From: UBA1926 sp036732005
GTDB lineage: Bacteria; Planctomycetota; Phycisphaerae; Phycisphaerales; UBA1924
DNA length: 64,000 nt
Direction of reading: 5' to 3'
NCBI GenBank assembly: GCA_036732005.1
Contig: DAINDF010000018.1
Location: forward strand, 1-64,000
Below, one piece after another: positions 16,757 through 24,100 of the stretch (position 1 is its first letter; the number at the start of each line of letters is the position of its first letter). The notes below the pieces were generated by a model that saw only the letters and a program-made list of their open reading frames with translations, was not told the DNA's origin and searched no databases. The translations under genes and the position numbers were made by a program.

Positions 16757-18331
16757 GTGAAGATCAAGACCGACGAGATCGCCAGCGTGATCAAGCAGGA
16801 GATCGAGCAGTATTCGGCCGAGCTCGAGGTGAGCGAGGTCGGGCGGGTGGTCGAGGTGGGCGACGGGATCGCGCGGATCTACGGGCTGTCGACGGCGATG
16901 GCGGGCGAGCTGGTGGAGTTCCAGTCGTCGGAGGGTGCGGTGATGGGCCAGGTGATGAACCTGGAGCAGGACACCGTGGGTTGCGTGGTGTACGGCGACT
17001 ACCTCTCGGTGAAGGAAGGCGACCTGGTCAAGAGCACGGGCCGGCTGCTCGAGGTCCCGGTGGGCGAGTCGCTGCTGGGTCGGGTGGTGGACCCGCTGGG
17101 GCGGACGCTGGACGACGGTGCGGCGCTGGCGCCCGAGGGGTTCCGGAAGGTTGACATCATCGCGCCTGGGATCGCGGACCGCCAGCCGGTGCACGAGCCT
17201 CTGCAGACGGGGATCAAGGCGATCGACGCGATGATCCCGATCGGTCGCGGGCAGCGGGAGCTGATCATCGGCGACCGGAAGACGGGCAAGACCGCGGTGG
17301 CGATCGACACGATCATCAACCAGAAGCAGTACTGGGGCACGGACAAGGCGGTCGTGTGCATCTATGTGGCGGTTGGGCAGAAGGAGTCGACCGTCGCTGG
17401 CGTGGTTGAGACGCTGAAGCGGAACGGGGCAATGGACTACACCACGGTGGTGCTCGCGGGCTCGTCGGACCCGGCGCCGATGCAGTACATCGCGCCGTAC
17501 TCGGGCTGCACGATGGGCGAGCACTTCATGTGGAGCGGCAAGGAGGCGGGCAAGACGCTGAGCAACGGCGCCCCGTATCCGAAGCACGCGCTGCTGGTCT
17601 ACGACGACCTGTCCAAGCAGGCCGTGGCGTACCGGCAGCTCTCGCTGCTGCTGCGTCGTCCGCCGGGGCGTGAGGCGTACCCGGGCGATGTGTTCTACCT
17701 GCACAGCCGCTTGCTGGAGCGGGCGACCAAGCTCTCGGACGCGAACGGGGCGGGCTCGCTGACGGCGCTTCCGGTGATCGAGACGCAGGAAGGCGATGTG
17801 TCGGCGTACATCCCGACGAATGTGATCTCGATCACGGACGGGCAGATCTACCTGGAGCCCGACCTGTTCTACAAGGGCGTGCGTCCGGCGATCAATGTGG
17901 GCATCTCGGTCTCGCGCGTGGGCGGGGCGGCCCAGGTGAAGGCGATGAAGAAGATCGCCGGCTCGCTGCGGCTTGACCTCGCGGCGTTCCGCGAACTCGA
18001 GGCGTTCGCGCAGCTGGGCACGGAGCTCGACCCGGCGACGCAGAAGCAGCTGGACCGCGGGACGCGGATGGTCGAGCTGCTCAAGCAGCGGCAGTATGTT
18101 CCCTACGAGGTGACGGACCAGATCCTCTCGATCTTCGCGGGCTCGAAGGGCTTCCTTGATGATGTGCCGCCGGCGAAGGTGCTCGAGTTCGAGAAGGGGA
18201 TGCTGGACCACTTCCGCTCAACGGCCCGCGCGACGCGGGACGAGCTGGCGAAGACGCTGGCGATGAGCGACGACCTGGCGAAGAAGATCGAGGACGCGAT
18301 CCGCCAGTTCAAGGCGGGGTGGCGGGGGTAA
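16757..18331 (+). CDS. atpA: F1 ATP synthase subunit alpha
   Basis: 524-residue, full-length alpha subunit of the F1Fo ATP synthase. Walker A is GDRKTGKT (about 172-179), the catalytic-interface motif PAINVGISVSRVGG is intact, and the C-terminal helical domain ends IEDAIRQFKAGW. It starts at GTG with AGAAGAGGA upstream. The usual order atpH-atpA-atpG-atpD is not kept: cdaA and ybbR precede it and a terminator plus a secreted-protein gene follow. It is therefore a transcriptionally isolated atpA with its own leader of about 200 bases. Nothing suggests decay, so it is likely the functional subunit unless a second copy exists elsewhere. Confidence 0.96.
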   Translation: MKIKTDEIASVIKQEIEQYSAELEVSEVGRVVEVGDGIARIYGLSTAMAGELVEFQSSEGAVMGQVMNLEQDTVGCVVYGDYLSVKEGDLVKSTGRLLEVPVGESLLGRVVDPLGRTLDDGAALAPEGFRKVDIIAPGIADRQPVHEPLQTGIKAIDAMIPIGRGQRELIIGDRKTGKTAVAIDTIINQKQYWGTDKAVVCIYVAVGQKESTVAGVVETLKRNGAMDYTTVVLAGSSDPAPMQYIAPYSGCTMGEHFMWSGKEAGKTLSNGAPYPKHALLVYDDLSKQAVAYRQLSLLLRRPPGREAYPGDVFYLHSRLLERATKLSDANGAGSLTALPVIETQEGDVSAYIPTNVISITDGQIYLEPDLFYKGVRPAINVGISVSRVGGAAQVKAMKKIAGSLRLDLAAFRELEAFAQLGTELDPATQKQLDRGTRMVELLKQRQYVPYEVTDQILSIFAGSKGFLDDVPPAKVLEFEKGMLDHFRSTARATRDELAKTLAMSDDLAKKIEDAIRQFKAGWRG

Positions 18332-18360
18332 GCCGGGGCGAACCTCGTTGCACGAGAGCG

Positions 18361-18386
18361 CGGGCGGCTTGCGGGCCGCCCGTTTT
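18361..18386 (+). terminator. Rho-independent terminator of atpA
   Basis: Perfect 8-bp stem CGGGCGGC/GCCGCCCG with a six-base loop (TTGCGG), followed by TTTT, 30 bases after the atpA stop. Confidence 0.8.
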
Positions 18387-18484
18387 CGTTGGAGGCTCGG
18401 CGTCTCGTGCGCGGTGCCGGTCGGCTCGGGTGGTGCTGCGGCGCGGCGGCTGTCGACGCGGCTCGTGGCGCTGGGATTTGTTGC

Positions 18485-18499
18485 GACTGAGACTCAGTC
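18485..18499. promoter_or_regulatory. Palindrome, possible operator
   Basis: GACTGAG-A-CTCAGTC is a perfect 7-bp inverted repeat with a one-base centre, 137 bases before the first GC-dockerin gene. It resembles a dimeric repressor site. No T-tract follows, so it is not a terminator. Confidence 0.35.
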
Positions 18500-18635
18500 T
18501 TTGCGTTGCCCCGGCGCTCGTATGCCTGCCTGCAGGGAGAGCCTTGCGTGACGGGGCCGGCAGAGGTATCGTCGGTTCATCTCACGCCCGTCGGGGACCG
18601 GCGCTTCGGCCTGCCGGTGAACCAGGAGTCTCACA

Positions 18636-20150
18636 ATGAGGTCTTCGCACGCCCGGATCGGTTTGATCGCGTTGTCCGCGTTGATCGGTGTGGCGGGCGC
18701 GGAGCCTCCGCGGTACACGGCGATCGACATCACGGCGTGGAGCGCGGCGCAGCGCGCCTCGCTGCCGTTCTTCAAGCACTTCGCGTTCATGCCGGAGGGT
18801 CTGTCCGGGGTGCCTTTCGGTTTCGTGCTTTCGTCGCGGAGTTCGTCGGGCTATTACGCGGGCACGACGGATCAGGGGATCCCCTACGCGGGTTCGGAGG
18901 CGACGCTGCTCTCGCCGGCCGTCGGGGGCGGGGTTGAGGCGGCCTTCATCGATCCGTTCGGGACCTACAGCTGGGGGTACTGGTCGTGCGACTCGACCGA
19001 TTGTCACTATTACTTCGGGTATGTGCGCGACAGCGTGGCGAGCGATGTGAACTGGTCGGGGGAGATGGTCGGCAAGGCCACGATCACGGGCGGGGGGGAT
19101 TACGCCTCCGGCGCCGTGTATCACGCGTACCGGTACGACGAGGCCGGGGGGCGGGTGGACCTGTTCCCGGCGGCGGGCTTGTCGTGGGCGGCCTGCATCA
19201 ACAACCGGGGGCAGATCGGGGGCTTCGTGTCCGGGGTGGGCGCGTACCGGCTTTCGCGCGGCGGCACGCTCGAGCAGCTCGCGCCGGTGGCGGGTTCGAC
19301 GCCCAGCCCGAGGTGGATGAACGGGGAGGGCGTCATCATCGGCGCCCGGTATCCCTCTCGCGCGTTCGTGGCGCCGGGCGGTGCGGCGACGGTGGACCTG
19401 CCGGACCTGGGCGGGTTTCCGGTGGTTGTGGCGAATGATCTGAACGACTCGGCATGGATCGTGGGCAAGTCGGGGAATTTCGCGGACCCGGAGACCTACG
19501 CGACCATCTGGGAGCCCTTGGGAGACGGCACCTGGGAGGCGTTCGACCTTGTTGAGCAGCTCGACACGCCCGATGTGCTGCTCGAGAGTGCGCTGGTGAT
19601 CGACAATGCGGGGCACATTCTCGCCAGCGGGCACATGGACGGGACGGATCTGTTCGGGAGCCGGCTCTTCTGGCTCGTTCCCGATCAGCCGCTCGGGGGC
19701 TGGTGCAGGCCGGACATCGGGGTTCACCCCGCCAGCACAACCGCGATCAGCTCCGAGGCCGTGTTTTCGGTGGAGGTCGTCAACGCGGGCGATGTCACGG
19801 GCTTTGCGTGGCGCAAGAACGGGATCGGGATCGACGCGGCGCAGGTCCCGTCGGCGGCGACGGCGACGCTCGTGCTGACCGGCCTTGGCGTGGGTGACAG
19901 CGGCTCGGTGTTCGACTGCGTGGTGACCAGCGCGTGCGGGGAGACGGTCAGCGAGCCGGCGGTGCTGACCGTCGAGGCGGACTGCCCGGCCGACCTGACC
20001 GGGGATGGGATCCTGGACCTCTCGGATGTGAACGCGTTTGTCTCGGCGTTCGTGGGGGGCGGTCTGCTGGCCGACCTGTCGGGCGATGGGCTGCTGGATC
20101 TGGCCGATATTGGGTTGTTCGTGTCCGGTTTCGTCGGCGGTTGCCCGTAG
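18636..20150 (+). CDS. Secreted HAF/Ig-like protein with GC-type dockerin
   Basis: 504 residues with a signal peptide (hydrophobic to about residue 20, cleavage near GVAGA-EPP). The long central part has recurring 'xINNRGQIGGFVSG' and 'DLNDSAWIVGK' units resembling HAF repeats, with predicted beta-propeller character. Residues about 355-445 form an Ig-like domain with a Cys pair (FDCVVTSACGE). The C-terminal 52 residues are the GC-type dockerin. Here both loops keep the canonical calcium form, DLTGDGILDLSD and DLSGDGLLDLAD, and the chain ends GGCP. CAGGAG precedes the ATG. No catalytic motif was recognised; binding or structural roles are possible. Confidence 0.75.
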   Translation: MRSSHARIGLIALSALIGVAGAEPPRYTAIDITAWSAAQRASLPFFKHFAFMPEGLSGVPFGFVLSSRSSSGYYAGTTDQGIPYAGSEATLLSPAVGGGVEAAFIDPFGTYSWGYWSCDSTDCHYYFGYVRDSVASDVNWSGEMVGKATITGGGDYASGAVYHAYRYDEAGGRVDLFPAAGLSWAACINNRGQIGGFVSGVGAYRLSRGGTLEQLAPVAGSTPSPRWMNGEGVIIGARYPSRAFVAPGGAATVDLPDLGGFPVVVANDLNDSAWIVGKSGNFADPETYATIWEPLGDGTWEAFDLVEQLDTPDVLLESALVIDNAGHILASGHMDGTDLFGSRLFWLVPDQPLGGWCRPDIGVHPASTTAISSEAVFSVEVVNAGDVTGFAWRKNGIGIDAAQVPSAATATLVLTGLGVGDSGSVFDCVVTSACGETVSEPAVLTVEADCPADLTGDGILDLSDVNAFVSAFVGGGLLADLSGDGLLDLADIGLFVSGFVGGCP

Positions 20151-20191
20151 GGTGGGCACGATCTGGTGGGTTCGAGATCCGCGGTCCCCCC

Positions 20192-20220
20192 TCGAACGGG
20201 CGGACGCGTGGGCTTAGACT
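20192..20220 (+). promoter_or_regulatory. Candidate promoter of the glucoamylase-like gene
   Basis: TCGAAC (20192-20197), 17 bases, then TAGACT (20215-20220). The same layout, TCGAAT-N17-TAGGCT, precedes the FG-GAP dockerin gene at 26723, suggesting a shared sigma-factor preference. Confidence 0.4.
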
Positions 20221-20328
20221 CTGTGCGGCGTTTCCGCGAGGACACGCCGAGGGAGCAGATCGCAGACGCCGATAGACCACGCACGGCGCGTTCGGCCCGC
20301 GATGGAGGGCCGGTTCCGGGGAATCACC

Positions 20329-23300
20329 ATGCACGCACAGCGAGTCGTTCGACTTGATTGGATTTTGACCGGTATTCTTGTGGCCACGGGGTCGGCCCTT
20401 GCGGCGCCGGCGTTTGTGGTGCACGACCCCTCGGCGGGTGTGTTCGGGGAGCCGGCGGGCGTGACGCAGCGCGAGCCGGAGAAGCCCCGCGAGGCGGAGG
20501 GGGTGGACCTTTGGATCAAGACGGGCCCATCGTTCAGTTATGACGCGGTGGCGGTGTACTTCACGGTGGACGGGACGCCGCCTTCGGGATTCCAGGGCGT
20601 GGCGGGGAACCCGTCGACGCAGGTGCTGACCAGCGCGGCGGGGCAGGTGCAGTTCGTTCGCAACGAGCCGGGCGTGGGGGGGAACGACGACTGGTGGCGG
20701 GCGACGCTGCCGGCGTCGGTACGGAAGTACGGCACGCAGGTGCGGTATCTCGTGTCGGCGTATGGCCCCGGGGGCGCTGAGGTGTTCGCGGTCGACGCGG
20801 GCGACGGGGACAACACCTTTGCGTATCAGGCGTTGCTCGCCTGGCCCGGGGCGGGTGCGGGCGCGGCGGAGCCCGGCGCCGGGTATCCGCCGCTGCACTT
20901 CTGGAAGGAAGAGGCGGTCGCGGGGAACGGGTCGATCAACACGATGCTGGACCAGAACGGCTCGCTGTACGACATCTACTACCCGTCGGCGGGGGCGGTG
21001 AACGGGGTCTCGACCAAGAACGAGGGGTATTTCGACAACTTCCGCGACCAGTTCCCCGCGGGGCTGCAGCTGGGGCAGCGTGGGCAGATGCACCTGAACC
21101 AGGCGTTCATCGGGGTTCGCCCGACGAACGCGGCGACGGGTGAGGGCGTGACCTACTGGCTGACGAACGCGAGCGGGTCGGACTTCGCGGATGTCTCGCA
21201 GTCGTGGGACGGGGACTCGAATGTGGTGGTGACGAGCCAGCGGCTGATCGGCGGGGGGAACAACCTCGAGATCACGCAGACGGACTTTGCGCCGCGCGGG
21301 ATCGACTTCCCGACGACCTCGGGCGGGGAGGAGAACCGGGGCGTGCACCTCAAGCGGGTGACGATCTCGAACCCCAACCCGCAGGCGGTGGAGGTGAATG
21401 TCTACTTCTTCGCGGACTGGGCGCTCAACGGGGGCGATCAGTTCGACGGGGCGTTCGCCGACAAGAGCCGGGGGGCGATGGTGTTCTACGACAACACCTT
21501 CCGCACGGTGAACGGGGCGGGCGAGTACAACCCGACGACCTTCGGCGACTACGAGAAGAACGCGTCGGTGTACCTCGCGGCGGCGATGAAGCTGAACGGG
21601 GGCCCGGCGCAGGGCTCGTGGGCCGACACCTCGGGCGACCAGGGGCAGGGGTGGATCGGCGAGAAGATGACGATCCCGGCGGGCGCGTCTCGTTCGTTCG
21701 GGCTGTACATCGTCGGGGGGTTCGACCCGTTCGCGGGGGCGACGGGGACTTACGCGGCGCAGCAGGCGCCGGTGATCGACGAGTTGTTCGGCGGGGCGTC
21801 GCTCGTGGGGCTCGCGCAGGACACGAAGGCCTCGTGGGAGGACTGGCTGGCGGGCGGGGTCTCGTTCACGAGCCCCGATCCCGTGTACAACGACCTGTTC
21901 AAGCGGGGGCTGCTGGGCACGGCGTTGCACCTCGATGATGAGAACGGGGGCATCATCGCGGGGATGCACAACGGGGCGTACCCGTATGTGTGGCCGCGCG
22001 ACGCGGCGTGGGCGGCGATCACGCTTGCGCGCACGGGGCATGTCGCGGAGGCGAAGAGCATCTTCGGGTTCCTGCGCGATGTCGCGTACCGCGATGTGGA
22101 GGGGTGGGGGCGCAAGGGGTTCTGGAAGCAGAAGTACTCGACGGACGGGTACACGATCTGGGGCACGCCGCAGGTGGACGAGACCTCGTGCTACCCGTGG
22201 GGGATCCGGTACATCTACGAGGTGACGGGGGATGTTCAGTTCCTGGCGGAGCACTACGACGAGGTGTACGAGGCGGCGATCGCGTCGAGCCAGGACAGCA
22301 CGGTGGACAACCGGCTTCGGTACGAGGAGTCGGTTGATCTGGTGTACTCGATGAACCTGTGGGAGGACTCGTTCGATGTGTTCAACTACTCGAACGCGTC
22401 GGTGATCCGGGGGCTCGAGGACGCGGCGGAGATCGCGGACATCCTGGACCAGCAGGCCTGCCCGGGCGGGCCCGGGACCTGCAACTACCACAACGACCGG
22501 GCGTTGTTCCTGAGCCGGGCGAACGCGATCCGGGGCGGGCTCGACGCGCGGCTTGCGTGGAACGGCGAGAACACGGACATCAGCCAGCTCGGGATCACCT
22601 ATCCGTTCGAGGTCTATCCCGCGGGTCACCCGCGGGCCGAGCTGCTGATGGACCGGATCAACGGCGTCGCGACGGACGCGTTCGGGAACAACCACCCGCT
22701 GGTGAACTTCGGGGGTGAGTGGAACGACCTGATCAACCGGTACTGGGGCGACGGGTACTGGAACAACCCGGGGCTGGTGCCCAACCCGAACGCGAGCCCC
22801 TGGTTCCTGACGACGCTCTGGTACGGCGCGTATTACGCCCAGCGGCAGGACATTACGCCGGGCACGGGCGACATCGACAACCACAAGTACCGGATCGATC
22901 TGCTCATCGATGAGCTGGGCCCGATGGGGTTCGGGGCCGAGCAGATCGCGAGCAACAACACCCTGCTGTACGCGGGGCAGACGGATTACCGGCTGCAGAC
23001 GGCGTATCCGAACGCGTGGGAGAGCATGTCGTTCCTGGTGGACTCGATCATGCTCTTCGTGGGCTACGAGCCCGACGCGGCGGGTGTGCTGCGCGTCAGG
23101 CCCAAGCTGCCGAGCGATTGGGCATTCATGGAGTACGACAACATGAATGTCGGGGACCATCGCGTGGGCGTTCGCGTCGAGCGCATCGGCGGGGCGGACT
23201 ATCGCCATATCTTCACGAACCGGACGGGCGATGCGCTGCCGTTCGAGACGGTGATCCGGTACGACGACCAGATCGCCGACGCGACGGCGGTGGCGACGGT

Positions 23301-23595
23301 GAACGGGGTGCAGGTCGCTTCGACGCCGGGCCCGGCGAGCGACAGCCTCGTGGTGATCGGGGTGCTCGCGGCGGGGCTCGACGCGCAGACGGTGGTCGAG
23401 GTCGTGTATGTCGCGGACTGCCCGGCCGACCTCGCGCCTCCGGCGGGCGTGCTCGACCTGGCGGATATCAACGCGTTCATCGTGGGCTTCACGACGCAGG
23501 ACCCGATCGCGGATCTCGATGGGAACGGGATCTTCGATCTGACCGACATCGGCCTGTTCGTCAACGCGTTCGTCACCGGGTGCGCGGCCCCCTGA
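20329..23595 (+). CDS. Secreted glucoamylase-like (GH15-type) protein with GC-type dockerin
   Basis: 1088 residues from ATG 20329, chosen because it gives a compact signal peptide (WILTGILVATGSALAA); an in-frame ATG at 20302 only adds nine residues. The middle is a glucoamylase-like (alpha/alpha)6 catalytic region: YPYVWPRDAAWAA near residues 551-563 is the signature substrate-binding stretch of GH15, with WEDSFDVFNYSN and an FGGEWNDL region further on. About 200 beta-rich residues precede it. The last 55 residues are a GC-type dockerin, first repeat APPAGVLDLAD and second DLDGNGIFDLTD, ending TGCAAP rather than the usual GCP. It likely releases glucose from alpha-glucans outside the cytoplasm. 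GH15 assignment is by motif; linkage specificity is unknown. Confidence 0.8.
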   Translation: MHAQRVVRLDWILTGILVATGSALAAPAFVVHDPSAGVFGEPAGVTQREPEKPREAEGVDLWIKTGPSFSYDAVAVYFTVDGTPPSGFQGVAGNPSTQVLTSAAGQVQFVRNEPGVGGNDDWWRATLPASVRKYGTQVRYLVSAYGPGGAEVFAVDAGDGDNTFAYQALLAWPGAGAGAAEPGAGYPPLHFWKEEAVAGNGSINTMLDQNGSLYDIYYPSAGAVNGVSTKNEGYFDNFRDQFPAGLQLGQRGQMHLNQAFIGVRPTNAATGEGVTYWLTNASGSDFADVSQSWDGDSNVVVTSQRLIGGGNNLEITQTDFAPRGIDFPTTSGGEENRGVHLKRVTISNPNPQAVEVNVYFFADWALNGGDQFDGAFADKSRGAMVFYDNTFRTVNGAGEYNPTTFGDYEKNASVYLAAAMKLNGGPAQGSWADTSGDQGQGWIGEKMTIPAGASRSFGLYIVGGFDPFAGATGTYAAQQAPVIDELFGGASLVGLAQDTKASWEDWLAGGVSFTSPDPVYNDLFKRGLLGTALHLDDENGGIIAGMHNGAYPYVWPRDAAWAAITLARTGHVAEAKSIFGFLRDVAYRDVEGWGRKGFWKQKYSTDGYTIWGTPQVDETSCYPWGIRYIYEVTGDVQFLAEHYDEVYEAAIASSQDSTVDNRLRYEESVDLVYSMNLWEDSFDVFNYSNASVIRGLEDAAEIADILDQQACPGGPGTCNYHNDRALFLSRANAIRGGLDARLAWNGENTDISQLGITYPFEVYPAGHPRAELLMDRINGVATDAFGNNHPLVNFGGEWNDLINRYWGDGYWNNPGLVPNPNASPWFLTTLWYGAYYAQRQDITPGTGDIDNHKYRIDLLIDELGPMGFGAEQIASNNTLLYAGQTDYRLQTAYPNAWESMSFLVDSIMLFVGYEPDAAGVLRVRPKLPSDWAFMEYDNMNVGDHRVGVRVERIGGADYRHIFTNRTGDALPFETVIRYDDQIADATAVATVNGVQVASTPGPASDSLVVIGVLAAGLDAQTVVEVVYVADCPADLAPPAGVLDLADINAFIVGFTTQDPIADLDGNGIFDLTDIGLFVNAFVTGCAAP

Positions 23596-23930
23596 GTGGG
23601 CCCGGATCCGGCATGCCCCGGCCGGCTCGCGGCGGGGTCGCTTTGCCGGGGCGTGTCCGGTTGGCGGTAGTCGGGGTGCGGCTCGATTTCGCTTGCGGCG
23701 TGGGCCTCGCGCCTCCGTTCGAGCCGTCGGACCTCACGGCTCTCGCGGCATTCCCGGGCGGTTTCGTCCAGCCCTGAACCGGCGGTCGCGAGTGCGTGAG
23801 CAGTGCGCCCGGGCGAATCTGCCCGTTTTTCCTTGCATTTGCCGAGTTGCCTGTACGATAGCCCCGAGCCTTCCCGGGTTTCTGTTTGGTTCTGAGGCCG
23901 GGGCGGGGATCAGAACAGGAAGGCGGGCTC
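23596..23930 (+). other. 335-base intergenic region before the metalloprotease
   Basis: GC-rich for the first 200 bases with no convincing ORF. It then holds a weak terminator-like hairpin (23810-23830) and a less GC-rich stretch with TTGCAT and TACGAT that could be a promoter, although the 15-base spacing is short. An AGGAAGGCGGG ribosome site ends the region. Confidence 0.5.
23810..23830 (+). terminator. Weak terminator-like hairpin
   Basis: CGGGC, loop GAATCT, GCCCG, then five T. The stem is only 5 bp, but position and T-tract fit termination after the glucoamylase-like gene. Confidence 0.4.
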
Positions 23931-24100
23931 ATGACGGCTCAAACGCTCCGGGCGATTCTGTTTTCAACGGGAATGATGACGGTGGGCGCATCGGCGGGGC
24001 CCGGGGGCGGGTTCGGGGCGGATGCGCCCGCGCCGGCGGGCCTGGGTGACGCGGTCGGGTCTGGGGCGGTGGGCGCGTCGCACTGGTGCGGCGTGGATTG
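23931..24100 (+). other. Out-of-frame signal-peptide segment of the metalloprotease gene
   Basis: ATG 23931 follows a good AGGAAGGCGGG site and encodes a clear signal peptide (TLRAILFSTGMMTVGASA-GP), but in a different frame from the protease body that starts at about 24118. The intermediate stretch 24101-24117 reads LAAGAG in the third frame. Two one-base losses, near 24100 and 24118, would join all three pieces into one protein. Confidence 0.6.

Larger units (their letters stand above)
18332..18635 (+). other. 304-base intergenic region after atpA
   Basis: Contains the atpA terminator (18361-18386) and a perfect interrupted palindrome (18485-18499). Then come about 130 bases of leader for the next gene with a CAGGAG ribosome site before ATG 18636. 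No credible small ORF or RNA gene was seen. Confidence 0.6.

Noticed and set aside
20165..20215. GGTTCGAGATCC resembling a tRNA T-arm
   Set aside because: No matching acceptor stem, D-arm or anticodon arm could be folded around it; the region instead looks like a promoter.
19948..23208. Very long open frame on the minus strand opposite the first two dockerin genes
   Set aside because: It is rich in Arg/Pro/His with no domain, and both plus-strand genes have signal peptides, ribosome sites and family motifs. High GC with biased third positions keeps the antisense frame open.
23833..23859. TTGCAT/TACGAT as the metalloprotease promoter
   Set aside because: The spacer is only 15 bases; mentioned under the intergenic entry but not called as a feature.
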